From RUG563 sp045590215 (GTDB lineage Bacteria > Bacillota > Clostridia > Christensenellales > Aristaeellaceae): a DNA stretch of 64,000 nt. Position numbers and translations under genes: made by a program. Below, in pieces: positions 7,660 through 16,296 of this stretch; position 1 is the stretch's first letter, and each line of letters begins with the position of its first letter. The stretch is from positions 11,684 through 75,683 of the forward strand of contig JAZNQO010000032.1 in NCBI GenBank assembly GCA_045590215.1, given 5' to 3'. The notes below the pieces were generated by a model. It was not told the DNA's origin. It did no database searches and worked only from the letters and a program-made list of their open reading frames with translations.

Positions 7660-9909
7660 ATGCGAAAAAGAATGATGGTATTTCTGATGTGCCTGATGAT
7701 ACTGCTGTCTTGCTTGGCAGGCACGGGTTTGGCACAGGAAAAGGGCGAAGCGGCGTGGGAAAGCCGTATTGCGGATTTGAACCATGCCAGAATCGGCCTT
7801 GTGACGGGGCAATTGCAAAGCACATTGCTGCCCCAGATGCTGCCCGAGGCAACCTATACGGAATATAACATGACCGCCGATGCGGCTATGGCACTGGCCA
7901 TGGGGAAGATTGACGCATTTTCGGTGGAGGATTCTGTTTATCAGGTGATGCTGCGTCAGGGGCAGAACATCAAGCGGATTGACGAGCCGCTCCTCGTGAG
8001 CGAATATGGCATGCTGTTTGGCAAGGATGTGGATCCGCAGCTGATTGAAGATTTCAATGCTTTCCTTGCTAAATGCAAGGAAGACGGAACGCTGAAAAAG
8101 CAGGAAGAAAAATGGTTCGGCCTGAATGATCCTGCGGATATCCTGTCGCTTGATGGAATGACGGGGGAGAAGGGCAAGCTTCTGTTCGCCATTGAGCCGG
8201 CACAGCGGCCTTTCGCCTTTATTATGGATGGTCAGTTTACCGGCTTTGATGTGGAGCTTTTGATTCTCTTTGCCAAGGCCTACGGCTATCAGCTGGAAAT
8301 TGCCGATACCTCTTTCGCCGGTCTTTTGACGGGCATTGAGCAGGGCAAGTACGATATGGGCGGCTCCGGCGTTACCATTACGGAAGAACGCAAGGAAACC
8401 ATGACCTTTTCTGACCCCTATCATACCGAAGATATCGTGGTGGTGGTGCAGGGCGACGGAACCATCAAGAGAACCCTTGCAGACTTTGAAAATGCCACGC
8501 TGGGCGTAATTGACGGCTCTTTGTACGACGGCTTTTCCCGTAAGCTGTTTCCCAATGCGCAGATTGACTCCTATCCTTCTTTCAACGATTTGTTCCAGTG
8601 CGTCAAGCAGAAGAAAATTGACGGCTTCCTTTTGGATATTCCCAATTTGAGTGCCGTGCAGCGTACGGATAAAAACCTTTCCTATATCCCCGTGCCGGGT
8701 TACAGCGTGGAAATCGGTATTGCCTTTGGCAAGAACGAAACCGGCGAAAAACTGCAAAAGGAAATGAACGCTTTCCTGAACAAAATCAATTCCGACGGCA
8801 CCTATGATGCCTTGTGGACCAAGTGGTGCGGCGAAACGGAGCCTATGGATCCGCCTGCAGAGCCTGCATGGGCAGCCGATGCGGAAGAACTGAACGTTGT
8901 ATTGGATTTGTCCAGAAAGCCTTTTGTGTATCTGCTGAATAATCAGTATGCCGGCTTTGAAGTGGAACTGATGTATCTGTTCTGCGAAGCCAACGGCTAT
9001 AAGCCCAATTTTGAATCTGCCCAGTGGACATCCGGTGTGGCAGGGCTGAAAGAGGGCAAATATGACGTGGTTTCCTGCGGCATCTATATGACAGAAGAAC
9101 GCAAGGAAAGCGTAAACTTCTGCGATCCTTATTCCATTGCCGATGTGGTGATGGTCATCTACAATGAGGGCGAAGCAAGCAATAGCTTCTGGGCTTCTTT
9201 GCAATCCAGCTTTGAAAAGACCTTCATCCGGGAGGACCGCTGGAAGCTGATCGTGGAGGGCATTATCAACACCCTGATTCTCAGCGTATTTTCTGTGGTG
9301 CTGGGCACGATGCTCGGTTTTGGCATTTACATGCTGGTGCGCTGCAAATATCGGCCGGTGGCGGCGGTGGTCGGCGCCATTGCGAAGGTGTATGCAAGGC
9401 TTATTGCCGGTACGCCCACGCTGGTTGTATTGATGATTCTGTACTATATCATCTTCGGCAAATCGGATATCAGTGGCATGACGGTGGGCATCATCGGCTT
9501 TGCGCTGACGTTTGGCTCCTTCGTTTACAGCCATCTGGCCCTGTGCGTGGATGCGGTGGATAAGGGACAGACGGAAGCTGCCTACGCCCTTGGCTATAAC
9601 AGAAATCAGACCTTCTTCAAGATTATCCTGCCCCAGTCCATGAAAGCATTTTTGCCCACCTATACCGGCGAAGTGATCGGACTTATTAAGGCAACCTCCG
9701 TTGTGGGCTATATTTCGGTGAGCGATCTGACTAAGATGGGCGATATCATCCGCAGCAATACTTACGAAGCTTTCTTCCCGCTGATTGCGGTGGCGGTCAT
9801 CTATTTCATCATCACATGGGGTGCGGCGGCCCTGCTGGGCTTGGTGCAAAAGAAGCTGGACACCCATAAGCGCAAGAGAAAGAATATTCTGAAGGGGGTC
9901 GTCAAATGA
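7660..9909 (+). CDS. Polar amino acid ABC transporter: substrate-binding domains fused to permease
   Basis: The 749-residue protein has a signal sequence (VFLMCLMILLSCLAGTGLA), a partial type-3 solute-binding segment (about 35-155, resembling the second lobe), a full SBP_bac_3 domain (about 170-395), another partial one resembling the first lobe (about 410-510), and a HisM/GlnP-type permease (about 525-745) with the EAA loop EAAYALGYNRNQTFFKIILPQ. It would import a polar amino acid together with the ATPase encoded 4 bp inside its 3' end. The start is uncertain: the ATG at 7648 abuts the agggag site, whereas the ATG at 7660 has a 12-nt spacer, so I chose 7660. The lobe order suggests a permuted receptor. 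Confidence 0.85.
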   Translation: MRKRMMVFLMCLMILLSCLAGTGLAQEKGEAAWESRIADLNHARIGLVTGQLQSTLLPQMLPEATYTEYNMTADAAMALAMGKIDAFSVEDSVYQVMLRQGQNIKRIDEPLLVSEYGMLFGKDVDPQLIEDFNAFLAKCKEDGTLKKQEEKWFGLNDPADILSLDGMTGEKGKLLFAIEPAQRPFAFIMDGQFTGFDVELLILFAKAYGYQLEIADTSFAGLLTGIEQGKYDMGGSGVTITEERKETMTFSDPYHTEDIVVVVQGDGTIKRTLADFENATLGVIDGSLYDGFSRKLFPNAQIDSYPSFNDLFQCVKQKKIDGFLLDIPNLSAVQRTDKNLSYIPVPGYSVEIGIAFGKNETGEKLQKEMNAFLNKINSDGTYDALWTKWCGETEPMDPPAEPAWAADAEELNVVLDLSRKPFVYLLNNQYAGFEVELMYLFCEANGYKPNFESAQWTSGVAGLKEGKYDVVSCGIYMTEERKESVNFCDPYSIADVVMVIYNEGEASNSFWASLQSSFEKTFIREDRWKLIVEGIINTLILSVFSVVLGTMLGFGIYMLVRCKYRPVAAVVGAIAKVYARLIAGTPTLVVLMILYYIIFGKSDISGMTVGIIGFALTFGSFVYSHLALCVDAVDKGQTEAAYALGYNRNQTFFKIILPQSMKAFLPTYTGEVIGLIKATSVVGYISVSDLTKMGDIIRSNTYEAFFPLIAVAVIYFIITWGAAALLGLVQKKLDTHKRKRKNILKGVVK

Positions 9910-10997
9910 TACAGATCAAGCATTTGCAGAAGGTTTATCCCAATGCCACCCCTTTGAAGGATGTGAACACGGTCATCCATCCAGGGGACGTGATTTCCAT
10001 TATCGGCCCTTCCGGCACGGGCAAATCCACGCTGATTCGCTGCATCAATATGCTGGATGCGCCCACCAGTGGCGAAATCTGGGTAAAGGGTCAGTGTATC
10101 ACCGACAAGAAATGCGATATCAGCAAAATCCGCCAGAAGATGGGCATGGTGTTTCAGTCCTTCAACCTCTTTCCCCATCTGACAGTGATTGAAAACATTA
10201 TGAAAGCCCCCATGGATATCCTTGGCAAGGAGAAGCAGCAGGCCTATGATGACGGCATTAAGCTTTTGCGCATGGTGGGCCTTGCGGATAAGGCGTTCAA
10301 TTATCCCGATATGCTGTCCGGCGGTCAGAAGCAGCGTGTGGCCATTGCAAGAACGCTGGCCATGGAGCCGGAAATCATCCTCTTTGACGAGCCCACCTCC
10401 GCCCTTGACCCCACGATGGTGGGCGAAGTGCAGGCGGTTATCCGGGAATTGGCACGCAAAGGGCTCACCATGATGATCGTGACCCACGAAATGTCCTTCG
10501 CAAGAGAAATTGCCAACCGGGTGTTCTATATGGACGATGGCGGCATCTATGAGGACGGCCCTCCGGAGCAGATTTTCGACAACCCCCAGAAGGAAAGAAC
10601 CATTCGCTTCATCCGCAGGCTGAAAGTGCATGAAACACACATCACCTCCAAGGATTTCGACTTCATCGGCCTGATTTCCGAGCTGGAGGAATTTGGCCGC
10701 AAAAACCAGATTTCCCAGAAAACTATTTACAGAATGCAGACGGCGTTTGAAGAGATGTGCGTGCAGATGATCCTGCCCCAATTGCCGGATGAATTTACCC
10801 TGCTTGTGACCACCACCTATTCCCAGAAGGATAATCAGGCCACCATGCAAATTCTCTATTCCGGGGAACGCTTTGACCCCCATGATTCCGATAACATCCT
10901 GTCTTTGAAGATGGCGCAGCACGTGGCGGAGAGCATCGTCTATTCGCCCATCGAAAAAGACGAATTTACCAATCAGATTGACATCACCATCAAATAA
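9906..10997 (+). CDS. Polar amino acid ABC transporter ATPase with C-terminal RsbW-like domain
   Basis: The 363-residue protein. Residues 1-240 are a GlnQ/HisP-type ATPase with Walker A GPSGTGKST, Q-loop VFQSFN, signature LSGGQKQRVAIARTL, Walker B IILFDEP and H-loop VTHEM. Residues 245-363 are an extension not found in normal GlnQ. Its pattern (FDFIGLISELEEFGRK..., AFEEMCVQ where RsbW has a DE...N box, and YSGERFDPHD where RsbW has D-SG....P) resembles a degenerate GHKL anti-sigma kinase fold lacking the key N-box Asn and G1 Asp. Since STAS, PP2C and RsbW genes follow, it may let a STAS protein dock on the transporter. The ATPase is certain; the extension's fold is inference. Confidence 0.88.
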   Translation: MIQIKHLQKVYPNATPLKDVNTVIHPGDVISIIGPSGTGKSTLIRCINMLDAPTSGEIWVKGQCITDKKCDISKIRQKMGMVFQSFNLFPHLTVIENIMKAPMDILGKEKQQAYDDGIKLLRMVGLADKAFNYPDMLSGGQKQRVAIARTLAMEPEIILFDEPTSALDPTMVGEVQAVIRELARKGLTMMIVTHEMSFAREIANRVFYMDDGGIYEDGPPEQIFDNPQKERTIRFIRRLKVHETHITSKDFDFIGLISELEEFGRKNQISQKTIYRMQTAFEEMCVQMILPQLPDEFTLLVTTTYSQKDNQATMQILYSGERFDPHDSDNILSLKMAQHVAESIVYSPIEKDEFTNQIDITIK

Positions 10998-11011
10998 AAG
11001 GAGAGAAAACC

Positions 11012-11308
11012 ATGACCATTGAAAAGACTTTGAACGGCACTGCGCTGATCCTTTCCGTTTCCGGCCGCCTGGATACCACCACTGCTCCTCAATTGGAAAA
11101 AGAGCTGAATGAAAGCCTTGCCGGTATTGAAAGCCTGGTTTTGGATTTTGTCGGGCTGGATTATCTTTCTTCCGCCGGGCTGCGTGTGCTGCTTGCTGCC
11201 CAGAAGACCATGAACAAGCAGGGCAAAATGACCCTCTGCAACGTGAACGAAACCATTGCGGAAATTTTTGACGTGACGGGCTTCAGCGACATTCTGACCA
11301 TCGAATAA
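11012..11308 (+). CDS. STAS-domain anti-sigma factor antagonist (SpoIIAA/RsbV-like)
   Basis: A 98-residue single STAS domain with LVLDFVGLDYLSSAGLRVLL; Ser54 aligns with the phosphorylated Ser of SpoIIAA/RsbV. In partner switching, the unphosphorylated form binds the RsbW-type kinase and a PP2C phosphatase reactivates it. RBS aaaggag lies upstream of the ATG. It sits 14 bp after the ATPase and 169 bp before the phosphatase. Past its TAA the same frame stays open for 45 codons, up to 11446. Confidence 0.92.
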   Translation: MTIEKTLNGTALILSVSGRLDTTTAPQLEKELNESLAGIESLVLDFVGLDYLSSAGLRVLLAAQKTMNKQGKMTLCNVNETIAEIFDVTGFSDILTIE

Positions 11309-11477
11309 AGTGCGTTTTTCTCCTTCCGCCAAAACACAACAGAACCCAAAAAGAAAGAAGCCCCGATTCTGAAAAACATGTTTGACGATGTGCGTGTTCG
11401 CACGATGAAGGGCGTATTGACAATTGACGCCAGCGATGATCTCTAATCCCACGATATCCCGATGAGGAAGTGAAGTT

Positions 11478-13319
11478 ATGAGCGGCAAAAAAACAAAGCT
11501 CTCCCATTCCTTTCAGCGGTGGCTGCTGATTTTGGTAGCCATTGCTTTCCTTACCACCACAGCGTTTTTGTGGCTGATTCAAACCAAGCTTTCCGAAAAC
11601 AATGCCATTGATCTAATGAACCTGAACCTTTCGGACGTTCGGGAAGATATCATTGACGCATCGGATGCCAACCTTTTGAAGCTGACCCGTGAAATTGCCG
11701 GGGATATTGATGCGGCGGAAATGGTGTATCCGGTTTATCTGAAAGCATTGGCTGCCCAATATGATGTGACGGAGATCAATGTGATTGACGACGACGGGAT
11801 CATCACTGCCAGTACATATCCGGATTTTCTTCATTATGATATGCGAAGCGGCGCACAGTCTGCCGAGTTTATGGTGCTGCTTTCCGGCGAAACGGAATAT
11901 GTGCAAAGCTATCAGCCCGTTTCCTACGACGTTTCCATCTCCCGGAAATATGGCGGTGTGGTGCTGGAAAACGGTGGTTTTGTGCAGGTTGGCTATGGGG
12001 CAGAGCGTTTCCAGCGGGATATTGATGAATTTGTGGTGGGCGTAACGAAGAATCGCCATGTGGGCGAAGGTGGCTGCATCATCATCGTGGATGAAAACTG
12101 GAACATCGTCAGCGACCGTATGGGCAATGAAGGCAAAAACCTGGACGTAACCGGCATCTGGATTGATGAAGCTACGATGCCGGAAGGCCGGATGTTTCTT
12201 GCGGATGTGTACGGCCAGAGCAGCTATTGCCTGTACAAGCGAACAGAAGGTTATCTGGCCGTGGCAGTGATGCCCAGGAGCGAAGCGGCTCTCTCTCGGA
12301 ATGTATCTGTGGGTGTGACCACGGCTATGCAGATTGCGGTGTTTGCTGCGTTGTTTCTTATGATTTTCCTGCTGGTTAAAAAGCTGGTGGTTAATAACAT
12401 TTACCAGATTAACGACTCCCTTTCCGCCATCACGGAGGGAAACCTGGATACGGTGGTCAACGTCCGCTCCTATATGGAGTTTGACGATTTATCCAACGAT
12501 ATCAATTCCACCGTGGATACGCTCAAACGCTATATAGCCGATGCTGCTGCCCGGATTGATGCGGAATTGGCCTTTGCCAAGGCTATTCAGCATTCAGCTA
12601 TGCCTTCCGTTTTCCCCCCTTATCCGGCCAGGAAGGAAGTTGATATTCACGCTTCCATGTTTACCGCCAAGGAAGTGGGCGGCGATTTCTATGATTTCTA
12701 TTTCGTGGATGAAGATACGTTGGCCATTCTCGTGGCCGATGTTTCCGGCAAGGGGATTCCGGCGGCCATGTTCATGATGCAGTCCAAAATGCTGCTGAAA
12801 AGCTGTGCCGAGTCCGGCATGAGCGTGGAGCAGGTGTTCACCACAGCCAACGAAAAGCTGTGCGAAGCCAATGATGCCGGGATGTTTGTGACGGCGTGGA
12901 TGGGGCTTTTGAACGTGAAAACGGGCGTGCTCACCTTTGCCAATGCCGGGCATAATCCGCCGCTGCTGCGGCAGGGCAATGGCGAATTTGCCTATCTCAA
13001 GTCCAAGCCAGGCTTTGTGCTGGCCGGTATGGAGGGCATCCGTTATCGCAAAAATGAAATACAGCTGCAGCCTGGCGACGCCATTTATCTTTACACGGAC
13101 GGCGTAACCGAGGCTACCGATGCCGGCGAAAAGCTGTATGGGGAAGAGCGGCTGCTGAAGCTGATGAACAATAGCCATGGCCTTTCCGCCCAGGGCGTAT
13201 GCGAGGCTGTGAAAAAGGATGTGGATTTGTTCGTTGGGGATACGGAACAGTTTGACGATATCACCATGCTGTATCTGCATTATAGCGGCGTGCAGCCTGC
13301 ACAGGAGGGGGAGCTATGA
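11478..13319 (+). CDS. SpoIIE/RsbU-type PP2C phosphatase with extracellular sensor and HAMP domain
   Basis: The 613-residue membrane protein. TM1 is about residues 15-34, followed by an extracytoplasmic Cache-like sensor of about 240 residues, TM2 at about 284-305, HAMP at about 305-355 and a PP2C-SpoIIE domain at 385-605. Metal-binding motifs are GGDFYDFY, DVSGKGIPAAMFM and DDITMLY. It should dephosphorylate STAS proteins of this operon in response to an external ligand. The ATG overlaps no gene; RBS gaggaag is present. The next gene starts inside its stop codon (ATGA). Confidence 0.93.
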   Translation: MSGKKTKLSHSFQRWLLILVAIAFLTTTAFLWLIQTKLSENNAIDLMNLNLSDVREDIIDASDANLLKLTREIAGDIDAAEMVYPVYLKALAAQYDVTEINVIDDDGIITASTYPDFLHYDMRSGAQSAEFMVLLSGETEYVQSYQPVSYDVSISRKYGGVVLENGGFVQVGYGAERFQRDIDEFVVGVTKNRHVGEGGCIIIVDENWNIVSDRMGNEGKNLDVTGIWIDEATMPEGRMFLADVYGQSSYCLYKRTEGYLAVAVMPRSEAALSRNVSVGVTTAMQIAVFAALFLMIFLLVKKLVVNNIYQINDSLSAITEGNLDTVVNVRSYMEFDDLSNDINSTVDTLKRYIADAAARIDAELAFAKAIQHSAMPSVFPPYPARKEVDIHASMFTAKEVGGDFYDFYFVDEDTLAILVADVSGKGIPAAMFMMQSKMLLKSCAESGMSVEQVFTTANEKLCEANDAGMFVTAWMGLLNVKTGVLTFANAGHNPPLLRQGNGEFAYLKSKPGFVLAGMEGIRYRKNEIQLQPGDAIYLYTDGVTEATDAGEKLYGEERLLKLMNNSHGLSAQGVCEAVKKDVDLFVGDTEQFDDITMLYLHYSGVQPAQEGEL

Positions 13320-13720
13320 AAGAAATCACCCTTAACGCCACAGTGGAAAACATCGAAAAAGTGATAGCGTTTGTGGGAACGGAACTGAAAATGCTGGATT
13401 GCCCCATGAAAGTGCAGTTGCAGTTCAATATCGCCATTGATGAATTGTTCGGCAATATTGCCCATTACGCCTATCAGGAGAAGGGGGAAGCCACAGTTCG
13501 GCTGGAGGTGGAAGAAGAGCCTTTAGCCGTCATCCTCACGTTCATCGACAGCGGCGTTCCCTATAACCCCTTGAATGCGGACGATCCGGATACCACCCTT
13601 TCCGCAGAGGAGCGCAGCATTGGCGGGCTTGGCATCTTCATGGTGAAAAAGAGCATGGATGAAATGACCTATCGCTATGAAGAGGGCAAAAATATTTTGT
13701 CCATCAAAAAGAAGCTGTAA
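13316..13720 (+). CDS. RsbW/SpoIIAB-like serine kinase (GHKL ATPase)
   Basis: A 134-residue protein with the N-box IDELFGNIAHYAY (Glu43, Asn47), the G1 box FIDSGVPYNP (Asp78) and a G2 region SIGGLGIFMVKK, so all ATP-binding elements are intact. It should phosphorylate the STAS serine and bind its dephosphorylated form. No sigma factor is encoded nearby, so its output target may be the transporter ATPase extension or the STAS-kinase fusion. It is translationally coupled to the phosphatase. Confidence 0.92.
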   Translation: MKEITLNATVENIEKVIAFVGTELKMLDCPMKVQLQFNIAIDELFGNIAHYAYQEKGEATVRLEVEEEPLAVILTFIDSGVPYNPLNADDPDTTLSAEERSIGGLGIFMVKKSMDEMTYRYEEGKNILSIKKKL

Positions 13721-13763
13721 TGACTTTTGCGTTGAACTTAAAGAAAAAAAAGAAGGCGGCAAA

Positions 13764-14942
13764 ATGGAACAGGTAAAAAAGATTGAGTACAAGGGAAAGT
13801 TTGCCCTTGCGATAGAAGGACACATTAGCTCCGTTAATGCGCCGGCGGTGGAGGAAGCCATTTTGAAACTGCTGGACGGCCAGGAGGTGGAGGAACTTGT
13901 GCTGGATGCGGCTAATTTGCAATATATTTCCAGTGCCGGGCTCCGGGTGATTCTGCGGCTGATTAAGGCCAAGCGAAATCCAAGGCTGGTGAATGTCAGC
14001 CCGGAAGTGTATGAAGTGTTGGAAGTGACGGGCTTTTCCGAAATGATGCCTGTGGAAAAGGCTTTCCGCAAGGTGAGCGTGGATGGCTGTGAAGTGATCG
14101 GCCAGGGTTCCAACGGCATCGTTTACCGGCTGGACGCCGAAACCATCGTCAAGGTTTATCGCAATGCCGATGCGCTGGATGAAATGCAGCGGGAGCGTGA
14201 AATTTCCAGAAAAGCCTTTGTGCTGGGCATTCCTACAGCCATTCCTTATGATGTGGTGCAGGTTGGAGAGAAGTTCGGCACGGTGTTTGAGCTGCTCAAT
14301 GCCCGCTCCATTACCAAGCTGATTCTGGCAGAACCGGAAAAAATGGATGAATTTATTGCCATGTTTGTGGATTTGGTGAAAATGATTCACGAAACGGCGG
14401 TGAAGCCCGGCGAACTGCCCAGCATGAAGGAAACGGCACTTAACTGGGCGGATTATCTGAAAGGCCATCTGCCGGATGAACTGCAAAAGAAATTGTATGG
14501 CATGATTGCCGGCATTGCGGAACATCCTTATATGCTGCATGGTGATTATCACAGCAATAACGTGATGGTGCAAAACGGCGAGCCGCTGCTCATTGATATG
14601 GACACGCTGTGCGTGGGGCATCCCGTGTTTGAACTGGCGTCCACTTTCAATGCCTATGTGGGTTTCAGCGAAGTGGATCCGGAAAACGTTCAGCGGTTCA
14701 TGAAGCTGGATGTGAAAACGGCCAGGACCATCTGGCAGAAAATCCTGCCCCTGTATCTGAACACGCAGGATGAAAATGTGATTCAGGCCGTGGCTGAAAA
14801 GGCCATGGTGATCGGCTATACGCGTCTCCTTCGCCGCACCCTGCGCCGGGAAGCAGATACGGAGCTGGGCAAGCAGTCCATTACGCATTATAAAGCACGC
14901 CTGTGTGAACTGATTGAAAAAGTGGATTCGCTGACGTTCTGA
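13764..14942 (+). CDS. STAS domain fused to an APH/choline-kinase-like phosphotransferase
   Basis: The 392-residue protein. Residues 1-100 are a STAS domain (LQYISSAGLRVIL, probable phospho-Ser57). Residues 105-392 are a small-molecule-kinase-like fold with a Gly loop GQGSNGIVY, Lys130 in IVKVYR, catalytic loop HGDYHSNNV (Asp261) and metal-binding IDMD (Asp278). The kinase half resembles the aminoglycoside phosphotransferase/choline kinase superfamily; its substrate is unknown. ATG 13764 follows aaggcgg; an earlier in-frame ATG at 13677 lies inside the rsbW-like gene. Last gene of the operon. A phosphorylation-gated kinase is an attractive inference. Confidence 0.85.
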   Translation: MEQVKKIEYKGKFALAIEGHISSVNAPAVEEAILKLLDGQEVEELVLDAANLQYISSAGLRVILRLIKAKRNPRLVNVSPEVYEVLEVTGFSEMMPVEKAFRKVSVDGCEVIGQGSNGIVYRLDAETIVKVYRNADALDEMQREREISRKAFVLGIPTAIPYDVVQVGEKFGTVFELLNARSITKLILAEPEKMDEFIAMFVDLVKMIHETAVKPGELPSMKETALNWADYLKGHLPDELQKKLYGMIAGIAEHPYMLHGDYHSNNVMVQNGEPLLIDMDTLCVGHPVFELASTFNAYVGFSEVDPENVQRFMKLDVKTARTIWQKILPLYLNTQDENVIQAVAEKAMVIGYTRLLRRTLRREADTELGKQSITHYKARLCELIEKVDSLTF

Positions 14943-15028
14943 TAGAAGAAGCGAAACGGCTGCCGCCTGTAAGAAGTGATCCCTTTGCTTTTTGCTGGGA
15001 TTTATGGAAAAATGAAGGAGGAATCCAT

Positions 15029-16063
15029 ATGTCAAACCCCTTTCAGAATCAATCCCTTGCCGGAAAAACGCTGAAATCCCTCTTGGAGCATCCCCTCATT
15101 GCGGATATTGCGCCGGATGCCATCAGCAAGCGGAACTTATCCAAGGAAGCGTTTTACCACTGGACCTTGCAGGAAATTGCCGATAAAATGGGCTGGCGCA
15201 ATTTGGAATGGGGTTTCACCCGGCTGTTTGAAATGGCGTCCCGCGGGAACTATTATTTCAAATTATACTCGGATGGCGAGCGTAAAGCAAACCCTGCCAA
15301 GGAAAGTGCCAGCCTTGTCTGCTTCCCGTCGGACGATGGAGCGGCGGATGATAAGCCCTTTATCATGCTGGTGCCGGGCGGCGGTTTTGTGAACGTATGG
15401 AACCTGACGGAAGGGTGGCCTGTGGCCCGGCATTTCAACGATCTGGGCTATCATGTGTTTATCCTGACGTATCGGGTTTGCGTGGAGGGTGCAGCTGTGT
15501 GCGCCATGGAGGATATGGCGAGAGCCATGCAGATTATCGCACAAAATAAGGATGTGTTCCATGTGAATCCCGAACGCTATATCACTTGCGGCTTTTCCGC
15601 CGGGGGGTATATCGTGTGCCTTTGGAATACGGAAAAAGGCTATCCTGCCTTTGAGTTGCCCAAGCCCAAGGGCTGCTTCCCCATTTATCCCTTCACCTCC
15701 TATCGAATGATAGATGCGGATGAATGGGAGGAAGGGGAAGACAAGGACGCCTTTGCAAAAAGTGGCGTTGGCTGCGCCATGCAGGAAGCTTGCAACAGCT
15801 GCTTTGAAATTCCCCTGCATGCGGAGGGCTTTCCCCCCACGGCCATTTTCGTTACGGCGGAGGATGAGCTGGTGGATCCCGATCATTCACGGAAACTGGC
15901 GGCGGCCCTTTCCGCTATCGGTATCCCTTGCCGTCTGGAAGTTGGCCCCACCGGCGGCCATGGCTTTGCCGATGGTGTAGGCATGTGCATGGAAGGCTGG
16001 CCGGGAAGAGCGGTTGCGTGGTTTGAAAAAAATCAAGCGTCTTCGGAGGCTTCCGGGAAATAA
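15029..16063 (+). CDS. Alpha/beta hydrolase (esterase/lipase-like)
   Basis: The 344-residue protein has the oxyanion-hole stretch MLVPGGGFVNVW (PGGG in place of the usual HGGG), the nucleophile elbow CGFSAGGY, a probable Asp in AEDELVDP and His in GGHGFADG, i.e. a hormone-sensitive-lipase-like or BD-FAE-like esterase. There is no signal peptide, so it may deacetylate imported sugars or small esters. RBS gaaggagg is present. It is monocistronic and followed by a terminator. Confidence 0.83.
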   Translation: MSNPFQNQSLAGKTLKSLLEHPLIADIAPDAISKRNLSKEAFYHWTLQEIADKMGWRNLEWGFTRLFEMASRGNYYFKLYSDGERKANPAKESASLVCFPSDDGAADDKPFIMLVPGGGFVNVWNLTEGWPVARHFNDLGYHVFILTYRVCVEGAAVCAMEDMARAMQIIAQNKDVFHVNPERYITCGFSAGGYIVCLWNTEKGYPAFELPKPKGCFPIYPFTSYRMIDADEWEEGEDKDAFAKSGVGCAMQEACNSCFEIPLHAEGFPPTAIFVTAEDELVDPDHSRKLAAALSAIGIPCRLEVGPTGGHGFADGVGMCMEGWPGRAVAWFEKNQASSEASGK

Positions 16064-16072
16064 GATATAGAT

Positions 16073-16113
16073 ACAAGCACATCGACGGATCGACCGGCGG
16101 ATGTGCTTGTTTT
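16073..16113 (+). terminator. Terminator after the esterase
   Basis: ACAAGCACATC (16073-16083) pairs perfectly with GATGTGCTTGT (16100-16110), followed by TTTA. Confidence 0.7.
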
Positions 16114-16194
16114 ATGGTTAAAGGGACTGGGTTGGAAAGAATACCTTTTCCGTTGTTCAAAGGGATGCCGGTGAAGCGTTAAAGGGGCGAAAAA

Positions 16195-16223
16195 TTGACA
16201 AACGGGCATGAGAAGGGTATAAT
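16195..16223 (+). promoter_or_regulatory. Consensus sigma-A promoter of the response regulator gene
   Basis: TTGACA (16195-16200), exactly 17 bp, TATAAT (16218-16223). This is the only perfect consensus promoter I found in the window. Confidence 0.88.
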
Positions 16224-16296
16224 AAAGAAAAAATGAATGATATTTTTTTGGTTCACAAGCATAAATTGAATTTTTTGCAGAAAAGGAGGCGGCCAG

